The notes under the pieces: model-generated
What the model saw: the letters and a program-made list of their open reading frames with translations, nothing else
Told to the model about the DNA's origin: nothing
Databases searched by the model: none
Position numbers and translations under genes: made by a program
DNA from: Micromonospora rosaria
GTDB taxonomy: Bacteria > Actinomycetota > Actinomycetes > Mycobacteriales > Micromonosporaceae
DNA: 64,000 nucleotides
Assembly: GCF_001567585.1 (NCBI RefSeq)
Contig: NZ_LRQV01000007.1
Coordinates: 1-64,000, forward strand
Direction of reading: 5' to 3'
Shown: positions 1 to 9,001 of the stretch, piece after piece
Layout: the number at the start of each line of letters is the position of its first letter
Numbering within the stretch: the stretch's first letter is position 1

Positions 1-2
1 AG

Positions 3-287
3 CGCGGTGACGACGAGGCCGAGGCGGCCGAGGAGCCGGGCGGGGCCGAGGCCGAGCGGCCGACCCGGCCGCGCCCCGCCGGCCGCAACGCGGTCGGGCT
101 CACCGAGCGCGAGTTGCAGGTGTTGCTCGGCATGGCCGAGGGGAAGAGCAACGCCGAGATCGGGCGGGAGCTGTTCGTCTCGGAGGACACCGTGAAGACC
201 CACGCCCGCCGGCTGTTCCGCAAGCTCGGCGCCCGGGACCGCGCACACGCGGTGGCCGCCGGCTTCCGCGCCGGCCTGGTCGCCTGA
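3..287 (+). CDS. bldM: BldM-like LuxR-family response regulator, C-terminal part only
   Basis: Only the last 94 residues are present; the receiver half lies before the window. An acidic, proline-rich linker leads into a LuxR/GerE helix-turn-helix with LTERELQVL, SNAEIGRELF and SEDTVKTHARRLF, ending FRAGLVA. This closely resembles my memory of the C-terminus of Streptomyces BldM, a regulator of aerial development, and the guaB-guaB3 pair downstream fits the bldM neighbourhood. It should bind DNA as a dimer and act on development or cell-surface genes. It is open at the left edge, so start, promoter and phosphorylation site cannot be judged. Another orphan LuxR regulator is possible but less likely. 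Confidence 0.75.
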   Translation, partial: RGDDEAEAAEEPGGAEAERPTRPRPAGRNAVGLTERELQVLLGMAEGKSNAEIGRELFVSEDTVKTHARRLFRKLGARDRAHAVAAGFRAGLVA

Positions 288-297
288 CGACCCCGAC

Positions 298-339
298 CCG
301 GCCGGAAGGTTCACCCGCCGGGTCCGACGGACCGGCCGG
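298..339. terminator. possible bidirectional hairpin between convergent genes
   Basis: The arms ccggccgg at 298-305 and 332-339 can pair around a 26-nt loop with a small inner stem. It lies in the 52-bp space between the convergent BldM-like and DUF5319 genes. There is no T tract and the loop is large, so the call is weak. Confidence 0.3.
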
Positions 340-759
340 TCAGCCGGCGGTGGGTCCGTCGGTCGGCTCCTCGTCGGTGCCCTCGGTCAGGGTGTCGTGC
401 ACCCCGTCGGCGTAGCCCCGGGCGTAGTCCCAGGTGACGTAGTGGTCCGGGTCGGGGTCGTAGGCCGGCTCGTGCACCCGGGGGCGACCGGAGTTGAGCA
501 GGTGCCGGAGGTTGCCCCGGAGCAGGTCCCAGTCGAAGTAGTGCGGCTCGCGGCAGTCCTCGCACTCGATCACCAGCCCGCGCACCCCGATCGGCGACAG
601 CAGGGCCTGGTAGATCTCCAGGTCGGCCAGATCCTCCAGGACGTCCTGCCGCTCGACCTCGGTCAGCGGGTCGAGCGGGGCGTCGTCGCCCGGATCGTGC
701 AGGCCGGCTGCCGGATCGGCCGGGTCGCCGTTGAACGGGTCGATGGGCTCGTCGTGCAC
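340..759 (-). CDS. DUF5319 family protein
   Basis: A 139-residue acidic protein beginning VHDEPIDPFNGDPADP, with a conserved core VLEDLADLEIYQALLSPIG, a CxxC pair (ECEDCREPHYFDW) and YVTWDYARGYADGV. These are the marks of DUF5319, an uncharacterised actinobacterial family usually found beside guaB. The CxxC might bind a metal, but no function is known. The GTG at 759 is preferred to an upstream ATG at 879 because family members start here and because a TACGGT -10 box ends six bases before it, which suggests leaderless translation. It is transcribed away from guaB. Confidence 0.85.
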   Translation of the reverse strand: MHDEPIDPFNGDPADPAAGLHDPGDDAPLDPLTEVERQDVLEDLADLEIYQALLSPIGVRGLVIECEDCREPHYFDWDLLRGNLRHLLNSGRPRVHEPAYDPDPDHYVTWDYARGYADGVHDTLTEGTDEEPTDGPTAG

Positions 760-765
760 CCCCTC

Positions 766-771
766 ACCGTA
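766..771 (-). promoter_or_regulatory. -10 box for leaderless DUF5319 gene
   Basis: On the minus strand TACGGT (pattern TANNNT) is followed by six bases and then the GTG at 759. This spacing puts the transcription start on the start codon. No convincing -35 element is seen. Confidence 0.5.
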
Positions 772-865
772 GACCCAACGCCGACCCGACGCCCGCCCCC
801 CGCTCGGTCGGGCTCCGGCTCCGTGCGGACACCCGCCGCCGACGGAGGGCGCGCAGCTCACTGGG

Positions 866-871
866 TACGAT
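866..871 (+). promoter_or_regulatory. possible guaB -10 box
   Basis: TACGAT fits the actinobacterial -10 pattern TANNNT and would start transcription near 878, giving a leader of about 78 nt before guaB. No good -35 hexamer is seen at the right distance. Confidence 0.35.
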
Positions 872-925
872 GAAGCCACGCGCCGTCGCGGTGGCCCGGT
901 CCGCCGCCCGCGCGTTCCTCACTGA

Positions 926-2518
<1,593 letters not shown>

Positions 2519-2553
2519 CCCGCCACCCCACCCCCACTACACCTGGAGTCCCC

Positions 2554-3672
2554 ATGCGTGACGTGGTCGAGATCGGGCTGGGTAAGACCGCGCAGCGCGG
2601 TTACCACCTGGACGACATCGCCATCGTGCCGAGCCGGCGCACCCGGGACGTCGACGACGTCTCCACCGCCTGGCAGCTCGACGCCTACCCCTTCGGCATC
2701 CCCTGTGTCGGGCACCCCTCGGACGCCACGATGAGCCCGGCCTCGGCCGTCCGGCTCGGTCAGCTCGGCGGCCTCGGCGTGCTCAACGTCGAGGGGCTCT
2801 GGACCCGGTACGAGAACCCGACCAAGGTGCTGGAGGAACTGGCCTCCCTCGGCGAGGACGCCCGCGCCACCAAGCGCCTCCAGGAGGTGTACGCCGAGCC
2901 GATCCGCCCCGACCTGATCGCCGAGCGGGTCCGCGAGCTGCGCGCCGGTGGCGGCACGGTGGCGGTGCGGGTCTCCCCGCAGCACACCCTGGCGCTGGCC
3001 CCGGTGATCCTGGACGCCGGGGTGGACATCCTGGTCATCCAGGGCACGATCGTCTCCGCCGAGCACGTCTCCACCACCGACGAGCCGCTGAACCTCAAGG
3101 AGTTCATCGCCGACCTGGACCTGCCGGTCATCGTCGGCGGCTGCACCGACTACAAGACCGCGCTGCACCTGATGCGGACCGGGGCGGCCGGGGTGATCGT
3201 CGGCATCGGCGGGGACGAGTGGTCCACCACCGAGTCGGTGCTCGGCATCCGGGTGCCGATGGCCACCGCCATCGCCGACGCGGCGGCGGCCCGCCGGGAC
3301 TACCTGGACGAGACCGGGGGCCGGTACGTGCATCTGATCGCCGACGGGGACATCCGGACCTCCGGCGACCTTGCCAAGGCGCTGGGCTGCGGCGCGGACG
3401 CGGTGATGCTCGGCGAGCCGCTGTCGCTGTGCGAGGAGGCACCGGCCGGTGGGGCCTGGTGGCACTCGGCGGCCAGCCACCCGTCGCTGCCCCGGGGTGC
3501 GTTCGAGGTGGCCGGCGAGCCGCTCGGCTCGATGGAGCAGGTGCTCTTCGGCCCGGCCGACGAGCCCGACGGCCAGCTCAACCTCTTCGGCGCGCTGCGC
3601 CGGGCGATGGCCAAGTGCGGGTACCGGGACCTCAAGGAGTTCCAGCGGGTGGGCCTGGTCCTGGACCGCTGA
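2554..3672 (+). CDS. guaB3: GuaB3-type IMP dehydrogenase-related protein
   Basis: A 372-residue paralogue of IMP dehydrogenase without CBS domains. It keeps the barrel core (KTAQRGYHLDDIAIVPS, DILVIQGTIVSAEHVS, IADGDIRTSGDLAKALG) and ends KEFQRVGLVLDR as in actinobacterial GuaB3. The loop that holds the catalytic cysteine in GuaB reads IGGDEWSTTESVLGI here, with no Cys, so classical IMPDH chemistry is unlikely. Mycobacteria also carry guaB2-guaB3 side by side, and the role of GuaB3 is unclear. The ATG at 2554 has TGGAG six bases upstream. It probably shares the guaB transcript and ends at a strong hairpin. Confidence 0.93.
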   Translation: MRDVVEIGLGKTAQRGYHLDDIAIVPSRRTRDVDDVSTAWQLDAYPFGIPCVGHPSDATMSPASAVRLGQLGGLGVLNVEGLWTRYENPTKVLEELASLGEDARATKRLQEVYAEPIRPDLIAERVRELRAGGGTVAVRVSPQHTLALAPVILDAGVDILVIQGTIVSAEHVSTTDEPLNLKEFIADLDLPVIVGGCTDYKTALHLMRTGAAGVIVGIGGDEWSTTESVLGIRVPMATAIADAAAARRDYLDETGGRYVHLIADGDIRTSGDLAKALGCGADAVMLGEPLSLCEEAPAGGAWWHSAASHPSLPRGAFEVAGEPLGSMEQVLFGPADEPDGQLNLFGALRRAMAKCGYRDLKEFQRVGLVLDR

Positions 3673-3695
3673 CCCGGCACTCCCCACGACGAAAG

Positions 3696-3729
3696 GAACC
3701 GGCCCCCGCCGATCGGCGGGGGCCGGTTC
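3696..3729. terminator. bidirectional terminator hairpin, guaB3 / ThuA protein
   Basis: A perfect 15-bp stem (gaaccggcccccgcc and its complement) closes a gatc tetraloop between two convergent genes. There is no U tract; this GC-only type is common at gene ends in this window. Confidence 0.8.
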
Positions 3730-3746
3730 TCGTCGTACCTCGGGGG

Positions 3747-6700
3747 TCAGTTGGTGTTGAAGTTGACCCAGTTGAAGTTGAACAGGGCGCTGGTCGGCCC
3801 GCCCTCGACGCCCCGGAAGACGAAGTAGAGCTTGTGCGAGCCGGCCGGCTGGTTCACCGCGACGTCCGTGCTGACGAACGCGTTGTTACCAGCGGTGGCG
3901 TTCAGGGTCGCCGTGCCCACCAGGGGGCCGTCGGGCGCGTCCAGTCGCAGCTCGACCTGGGCCCGGGGCTGACCGGCCGTGGCGGCCGACCCACCGGAGT
4001 GCCGCAGGGTGACCGAGGTGACCCCACCCAGGTTGATCGGGTCCATCGCGATGTAGTCACCCGGGTCGATGCCGTTGACGTGCTGGCCGCCACCGGTGTC
4101 GGCGGTGTTGGCCACGGTCACGCCCTGCTTGATCTGGGCGAACTCGGCCTGCTGACGGAAGAGCTGGATGACCGTCTGGCCGGTGCCGGTCAGGGGGCCC
4201 TGGCCGCCGCCACCGAGGTCGGTGTAGGAGGCGCTGAGCCCGCCGTAGAGGTAGCTACCGGCGTGGTCGGCCCCGTCGGCCGGGGTCGGGATGGTGCCGG
4301 TGCAGCCGGTCACCGAGCCGTCCGGGTGGCCGTGGTCGTCGTGGCCGAGGACGAAGGTGACGGTGACCCGCGAGCAGTCGATCGTCCCGTCCTCGGGGTC
4401 GGTCACGGTGACCACGTACGGGACCTCGTCACCCCAGTTGAACAGGGTGCCCGGGATCGGCGAGGTGACGGTCACCGTCGGGGCGGTGTTGCCGACCGTG
4501 ATCTGCCGGGTCAGCACCGCGGTCTTGCCGCTGGAGTCGGTCACCGTCAACCGGGCGGTGTAGGTGCCGTTCTCGGTGTAGGTGAACGAGGTGACCGGGT
4601 CGGCCGAGTCGACGGTGCCGTCGCTGGTGAAGTCCCAGGCGAAGGAGATCGACTCCCCCGGGTCCGGGTCGTAGCTGGCGGTCGCGTCGAAGTTGACCGT
4701 CAGCGGGGCCTGGCCCGAGGTCGGGCTGGCCTGCAGGTCGGCCACCGGGGCCCGGGTGCCCTTGACGTACCGGATCACCGAGAGCTGGGCCTCCGGGTTG
4801 GCCCGGAAGAAGCCCTTGCCGTACTCCAGGACGTAGAGGGACCCGTCCGGGCCGAACTCCATGTCCATCGGGCTGCTGAAGGGGGTGTTCGGGACGAAGG
4901 ACTCGACGTCGAAGAGCCGGTCCCGCCCGTTGGTCCGCATCATGAAGAACTTGTCGCGGGTGAACTCACCGAAGACCACGGCGTTGTCGTAGTACTCGGG
5001 GAACTTGACCTCGGACTCCAGGTCCTTGTCGTACTTGTAGATCGGGCCGCCCATCGGGCCGACGCCGCCGGTGCCGATCACCGGCCAGGTGAAGTCACAG
5101 GCCTGGGCCGGGGTCTGCAGGTACGCCTCGGGGCACGGGGTGGTGCCGTTGAAGGTGTACCAGAACTGCACCGGCTCGACCTTCGGCAGCTCCCGCAGAC
5201 CCGTGTTGCGCGGCGAGTCGTTGATCGGCGCGGCGCAGTCGAAGGCGCCCTTGGGGGTACGGGTGGCGAAGTCGAAGTCGATGTACGGCATGTCCGGGGT
5301 GTTGCAGTACGGCCAGCCGTAGTTGCCCGCCTTGTTGGTGGCGATCCACCGGCCGGTGCCCTCCGGGCCACGGTCCGGGTGGGGGAGCCGGGCGTCCGGC
5401 GAGTAGTCACCGATGTAGACGAAGCCCTCGTCGGAGACGTCGAACCGGAAGGGGTTGCGCAGACCCATCAGGAAGATCTCCGGGCGGGTCTTCTCGGTGC
5501 CCTCGGGGAAGAGGTTGCCGCGCGGGATGCTGTACGTCCCGTCGTCCTTCATCTTGATCCGCAGGACCTTGCCCCGCAGGTCGTTGGTGTTGGCCGAGGA
5601 GCGCTGGGCGTCGTACGCCGGGCCCTGGGTGGGCATCTCCAGGATCGGGCTGTACTGGTCCGAGCCGCTGGCGTTGGTGTCGTCACCGGTGACCAGGTAG
5701 AGCAGGCCCTTGCCGTCGAACCGGATCTCACCGGCCACGTGGCAGCAGGCGCCCCGGTCGACGTCCACCCGCAGGATCTGCTGCTCGGTGGTGAGGTCCA
5801 GGCGGGGGGTCGGGTCCTCGACGAACTTCACCCGGGAGAGCTGGTTCCAGCCCTTGTAGGCGTCCCAGGTGGTGGGGTCGTTCGAGGTGGCCGGCGCGGT
5901 GCCCTCGTTGGTGCCCGGGATCTTCGGGGCGTAGTAGATGTAGACCCACTTGTCCGTGGCGAAGTCCGGGCCGATGGTGACGTACTGGAGGCCGTCCTCG
6001 TCGTGGGTGTACACCGGGACGGTGGTGATCACCGGGCTGGCGCCGGTGGCCGGGTCGTAGAGCCGGACCTCACCGCCCCGGGTGCTGTGCAGCACCCGGC
6101 CGTCCGGGAGCACCGAGAGGTTCATCGGCTCGCCGGGCTCGTCGTTGAGGGTGACCTTCTCGTAGTTGGCCCACACGGTGGCGCCGCAGTCGCCCTCGAC
6201 CACACCGGCAGCCCAGCGGATGCCGCCGAGGATCTGCTTGCGGAAGGGGTTGTACCGGAAGGTGTCCCCGGTGTGGCCCAGGCCGGTGTAGAAGGACCGC
6301 CCGCCCTGGTAGTCCTGGCACCAGGTGATCGGGTGGTCGAAGCCCATCGAGCCACCGGTGTAGCTCTTCTCGTCCAGGGTGGCCAGCACGTGCGCCTTGC
6401 CCCGGACGTTGGTGGAGAAGTTGTACCACTGGTCGGTGTGCTGGAGCTGACGCGGCAGGGTCTCGGTGGCCGGGTGGGCCCGGTCCGCCACGTCGATGAT
6501 GGCCTCGGTCACCGAGGACTTGCCGGTGGCCTTCGCCCCGATCAGGTCCTGGTAGAACTGCCAGTCCGGCTCGGTCTCGGCGGCGGAGTGGATGCCGACG
6601 AAACCACCGCCGGTCTTGATGTACTCCTCGAAGGCGGCCTCCTGGGCCGAGTTGAGGATGTCGCCGCTGGTGTTGAGGAAGACGATCGCCCGGTACTTCA

Positions 6701-7028
6701 CCAGCTCGTCGGCGGTGAAGAGGGCGGCGTCCTCGCTCACGGTGACCGTGAAGCCGTTGTTCTTGGCCAGGTTCCGCAGCAGCAGGGAGCCGTCCTTGAT
6801 GGAGGCGCGGCGCTCACCGGCGGTCTTGGTGAAGACCAGGACGTCGAAGTTCTCCGGCTCCCGGACGTCGGAGCGCAGGGCTGCCGGGCCGTTCTCGGCG
6901 GCGACCATGTCCTCGGCCGGGGTGTCCAGCTCCGGGTTGGCGGCGGCAGCGGTGGGGGGTACGAGCGAGACGGCGAGCGTCAGGCCAGCGGCGATGGCGA
7001 GCCATCGTCGGCCGGTCTTGAGTTTCAT
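3747..7028 (-). CDS. secreted ThuA / sugar dehydrogenase-like propeller / PKD / CBM6 protein
   Basis: A 1093-residue exported multidomain protein. Residues 1-31 are a Sec signal peptide (MKLKTGRRWLA, hydrophobic core, AAAAN). About 60-275 is a ThuA (trehalose-utilisation, glutamine-amidotransferase-like) domain with GGGFVGIHSAAE and FYTGLGHTG. About 285-700 is a glucose/sorbosone dehydrogenase-like beta-propeller (RNPFRFDVSDEG, DMEFGPDGSLYVLEYG). About 715-805 is a PKD domain (SFAWDFTSDG), then an Ig-like stretch, and the last ~140 residues look like a CBM6 module ending FNFNWVNF. The ATG at 7028 has GGAGGA at ideal spacing. It probably binds and oxidises a sugar outside the cell; substrate unknown. 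The Tat-exported TIM-barrel gene upstream lies in the same orientation. Confidence 0.88.
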   Translation of the reverse strand: MKLKTGRRWLAIAAGLTLAVSLVPPTAAAANPELDTPAEDMVAAENGPAALRSDVREPENFDVLVFTKTAGERRASIKDGSLLLRNLAKNNGFTVTVSEDAALFTADELVKYRAIVFLNTSGDILNSAQEAAFEEYIKTGGGFVGIHSAAETEPDWQFYQDLIGAKATGKSSVTEAIIDVADRAHPATETLPRQLQHTDQWYNFSTNVRGKAHVLATLDEKSYTGGSMGFDHPITWCQDYQGGRSFYTGLGHTGDTFRYNPFRKQILGGIRWAAGVVEGDCGATVWANYEKVTLNDEPGEPMNLSVLPDGRVLHSTRGGEVRLYDPATGASPVITTVPVYTHDEDGLQYVTIGPDFATDKWVYIYYAPKIPGTNEGTAPATSNDPTTWDAYKGWNQLSRVKFVEDPTPRLDLTTEQQILRVDVDRGACCHVAGEIRFDGKGLLYLVTGDDTNASGSDQYSPILEMPTQGPAYDAQRSSANTNDLRGKVLRIKMKDDGTYSIPRGNLFPEGTEKTRPEIFLMGLRNPFRFDVSDEGFVYIGDYSPDARLPHPDRGPEGTGRWIATNKAGNYGWPYCNTPDMPYIDFDFATRTPKGAFDCAAPINDSPRNTGLRELPKVEPVQFWYTFNGTTPCPEAYLQTPAQACDFTWPVIGTGGVGPMGGPIYKYDKDLESEVKFPEYYDNAVVFGEFTRDKFFMMRTNGRDRLFDVESFVPNTPFSSPMDMEFGPDGSLYVLEYGKGFFRANPEAQLSVIRYVKGTRAPVADLQASPTSGQAPLTVNFDATASYDPDPGESISFAWDFTSDGTVDSADPVTSFTYTENGTYTARLTVTDSSGKTAVLTRQITVGNTAPTVTVTSPIPGTLFNWGDEVPYVVTVTDPEDGTIDCSRVTVTFVLGHDDHGHPDGSVTGCTGTIPTPADGADHAGSYLYGGLSASYTDLGGGGQGPLTGTGQTVIQLFRQQAEFAQIKQGVTVANTADTGGGQHVNGIDPGDYIAMDPINLGGVTSVTLRHSGGSAATAGQPRAQVELRLDAPDGPLVGTATLNATAGNNAFVSTDVAVNQPAGSHKLYFVFRGVEGGPTSALFNFNWVNFNTN

Positions 7029-7146
7029 GGTTCCTCCGGTGGTCGGCAGGCGCGCGTGAGCACCGGGCGTCATGCCGGTGGCGCGGGTGCGAGGGGGTGA
7101 ACCTGGAAGGGCGACCCGGGCCGCCGCCGTGCGGAAACGGGTCGGT

Positions 7147-7245
7147 GCCCGCGCGCGTGGCCGCCGATCGGCGCGCGGGCATTCACCGGCCGGTGGGTGC
7201 CGGCCGGTCTACCCGGACGGGGGCCGGCGGGTGCCGGCCCCCGTC
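7147..7245 (-). terminator. cluster of three stem-loops, the last a terminator
   Basis: Three perfect stems follow one another: 7147-7180 (10-bp arms gcccgcgcgc), 7185-7208 (9-bp arms, loop tgggtg) and 7216-7245 (13-bp stem gacgggggccggc with a 4-nt loop). The 7216-7245 hairpin lies six bases past the stop of the TIM-barrel gene and should end its transcript. The other two would then lie in the leader of the ThuA-protein gene, or help to isolate the two genes. Confidence 0.65.
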
Positions 7246-7251
7246 GGGAAG

Positions 7252-8400
7252 TCACTTGGGCAGGTAGATGGTGAGGTCCGAGAGGTTCTGGTAGCTCTGC
7301 GCCGCGATGGCGAGGGACTGGCCCCGGTTCTCGTTGCCGCCGGGGGCGGTGTCCATCTCCCAGTTGGCGCTGCGGAAGTGCCGCTCGCCGATGGTCTGGA
7401 AGAACTGCTGGAAGTTGATGTCACCCTCGCCGAACGGGGTCATCTCGTGCCCGTTGGTCAGGTCGGGGCGGCGGGCGCCGTCCTTGGCGTGGAACAGCGG
7501 GAACCGGCGGGACCGGTCGGCCACGGTGAGGATCGGGTCGAAGAGGCTGGTCTTCTCGACCCCGTTCGGGTTGATGAACTTCTGGTGCCGGAACCGGGCC
7601 ACGTAGGCCCAGTAGATGTCCATCTCGAAGAAGACGTACCGGGGGTCGGTCTGCCCGAAGAAGTACTCCAGCCGGCGGATACCGGAGGAGCGGGTCTGCT
7701 GGCCGGCCGCGTTGCGGGGGCCCGAGTCGATGAGGAAGTTGTACTCCGCGTCGTGGTTGTGCGTGTACAGCCGCATCCCCCGGGAGCGGGCCTGGCGACC
7801 CAGCTCGTTCCAGATGTCGGCGGCGGCGTCCCAGTCGGACTTGTAGGCGCTGTTGGTCGGGGCGCTGCCGGTGCCGAGGTTCTTCATGCCCAGCGTCTCG
7901 GCGATGTCGAGCTGCTGCTGGAAGGTGCTGGGGTTGATGGTGACGTGGCAGCCGTTGGCGACCAGGCCGTTGTCGTCCAGGATCTTGCGGATCTCGGCCG
8001 GGGTGATCTGCCGGCCCAGGATCTCGGTGCTCTGGGTGAAGCCGGCGAACTCGATCTCCTTGTAGCCGATCTCGGCGAGGCGGGCGAGGACCCGCTCGAA
8101 GCCGTACGGCACGCCGCTGTCGTCGGGCGCGGCGGAGATCCGGTCCCGGACCGAGTAGAGGATGATGCCCCGGTTCTGCTCGGGGATCAGCGGGGCGACG
8201 CGCAGGTTGCTGCTGCCGGCGTCCGGGTCGCTGCCGGCCTTGGCGGCGCCGAGGGCGGGCGCGGCGGTGCCGAGCACCGGCAGGCCGACCGCGCCGATCG
8301 CGGCGGCGGCACCGGCCGAGGCCGCGAGCAGCTTGCGCCGGCTGAGCCGCCCGTCGGGGGTCTGGGTGAGGGGGTCGTGGGAGAGTTGGGGCTCCGGCAT
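7252..8400 (-). CDS. Tat-exported sugar phosphate isomerase/epimerase-like TIM-barrel protein
   Basis: A 382-residue protein with a twin-arginine signal (SRRKLLAAS, Arg21-Arg22, hydrophobic core, GTAAPALGA), then a xylose-isomerase-like AP-endonuclease-2 TIM barrel: ILYSVRDRI, EIGYKEIEFAGF, CHVTINPSTF, RLYTHNHDAEY, FFEMDIYWAYVA, and a late His (LFHAKDGARR). Such barrels bind divalent metals through His, Glu and Asp and act on sugars; Tat export fits a folded metalloprotein. The ATG at 8400 has GGAAGG seven bases upstream. The secreted ThuA/propeller protein is encoded 223 bp downstream, so the two probably work together on an extracellular carbohydrate. Substrate unknown. Confidence 0.85.
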   Translation of the reverse strand: MPEPQLSHDPLTQTPDGRLSRRKLLAASAGAAAAIGAVGLPVLGTAAPALGAAKAGSDPDAGSSNLRVAPLIPEQNRGIILYSVRDRISAAPDDSGVPYGFERVLARLAEIGYKEIEFAGFTQSTEILGRQITPAEIRKILDDNGLVANGCHVTINPSTFQQQLDIAETLGMKNLGTGSAPTNSAYKSDWDAAADIWNELGRQARSRGMRLYTHNHDAEYNFLIDSGPRNAAGQQTRSSGIRRLEYFFGQTDPRYVFFEMDIYWAYVARFRHQKFINPNGVEKTSLFDPILTVADRSRRFPLFHAKDGARRPDLTNGHEMTPFGEGDINFQQFFQTIGERHFRSANWEMDTAPGGNENRGQSLAIAAQSYQNLSDLTIYLPK

Positions 8401-8414
8401 TGCTGCACCTTCCA

Positions 8415-8456
8415 GACGGCGTACGCCGTCGAGCGTCCGTGACGGCGGGTGCCGTC
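8415..8456. promoter_or_regulatory. two tandem inverted repeats GACGGC-N4-GCCGTC
   Basis: GACGGC-gtac-GCCGTC (8415-8430, a perfect 16-bp palindrome) and GACGGC-gggt-GCCGTC (8441-8456) lie 26 bp apart, both followed by GAG. They sit 15-56 bases upstream of the TIM-barrel start codon. Two dyads about 2.5 helical turns apart suggest a cooperatively bound operator; two leader hairpins are the alternative. Confidence 0.5.
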
Positions 8457-9001
8457 GAGGGTGAACACCAGGTGTTACGACGGACACGGTGGCGCCGCCG
8501 AAGCGCCGTCGCGATCCCCCGGAGATCCGGTGAGGACCGGTGGTCCGTGGAACGGGTCAGAGGTGGTGGTCTGGTCCACGCCGCCGCCACGGGTGGACGC
8601 GTGCCGCCCCCCTGGGGGGAGGGGCGACCGGGTCGCTGGGCCAAGGTCGTCGTAGCGCGTACGGGGGGACTGTTGCGTCCGCGTTACATCTTGGGGACAG
8701 ACCTTAACTTCGGGGTGACGTCAAAAGAAAGCATCCCTCGGCGCAAACTTTTGTCTTTCTCGACGAAAGCCTGGTGGCGGAGAAGGTGGATGCGGATGAG
8801 TGCGGCGAATCGGACCGGCGCGTCGGCGGGCGTGACGCCCCGGTCACCGGCGGGCGCGGCCCCGGCGGCCGGCACCGGGAGTGTCGTCGTCGGACTCGAC
8901 CTCGTGACCACCGGCGGCGCGGCCCTGGCGCGGCCCGCCGGTCGCCTAGGCTGACCCGGTACGGGCGCATGGCGCCGTTGTGTGCTGTCACGGGAGGATC
9001 C
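8457..9001. other. divergent intergenic region with an AT-richer island
   Basis: 545 bp without a credible gene between the divergent TIM-barrel and M1 aminopeptidase genes. Most is GC-rich, but 8690-8770 is AT-richer and holds inverted repeats, for example CTTTC-tcgac-GAAAG at 8755-8769. TAGGCT at 8947-8952 is a plausible -10 box for the aminopeptidase, giving a ~42-nt leader. Confidence 0.5.
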
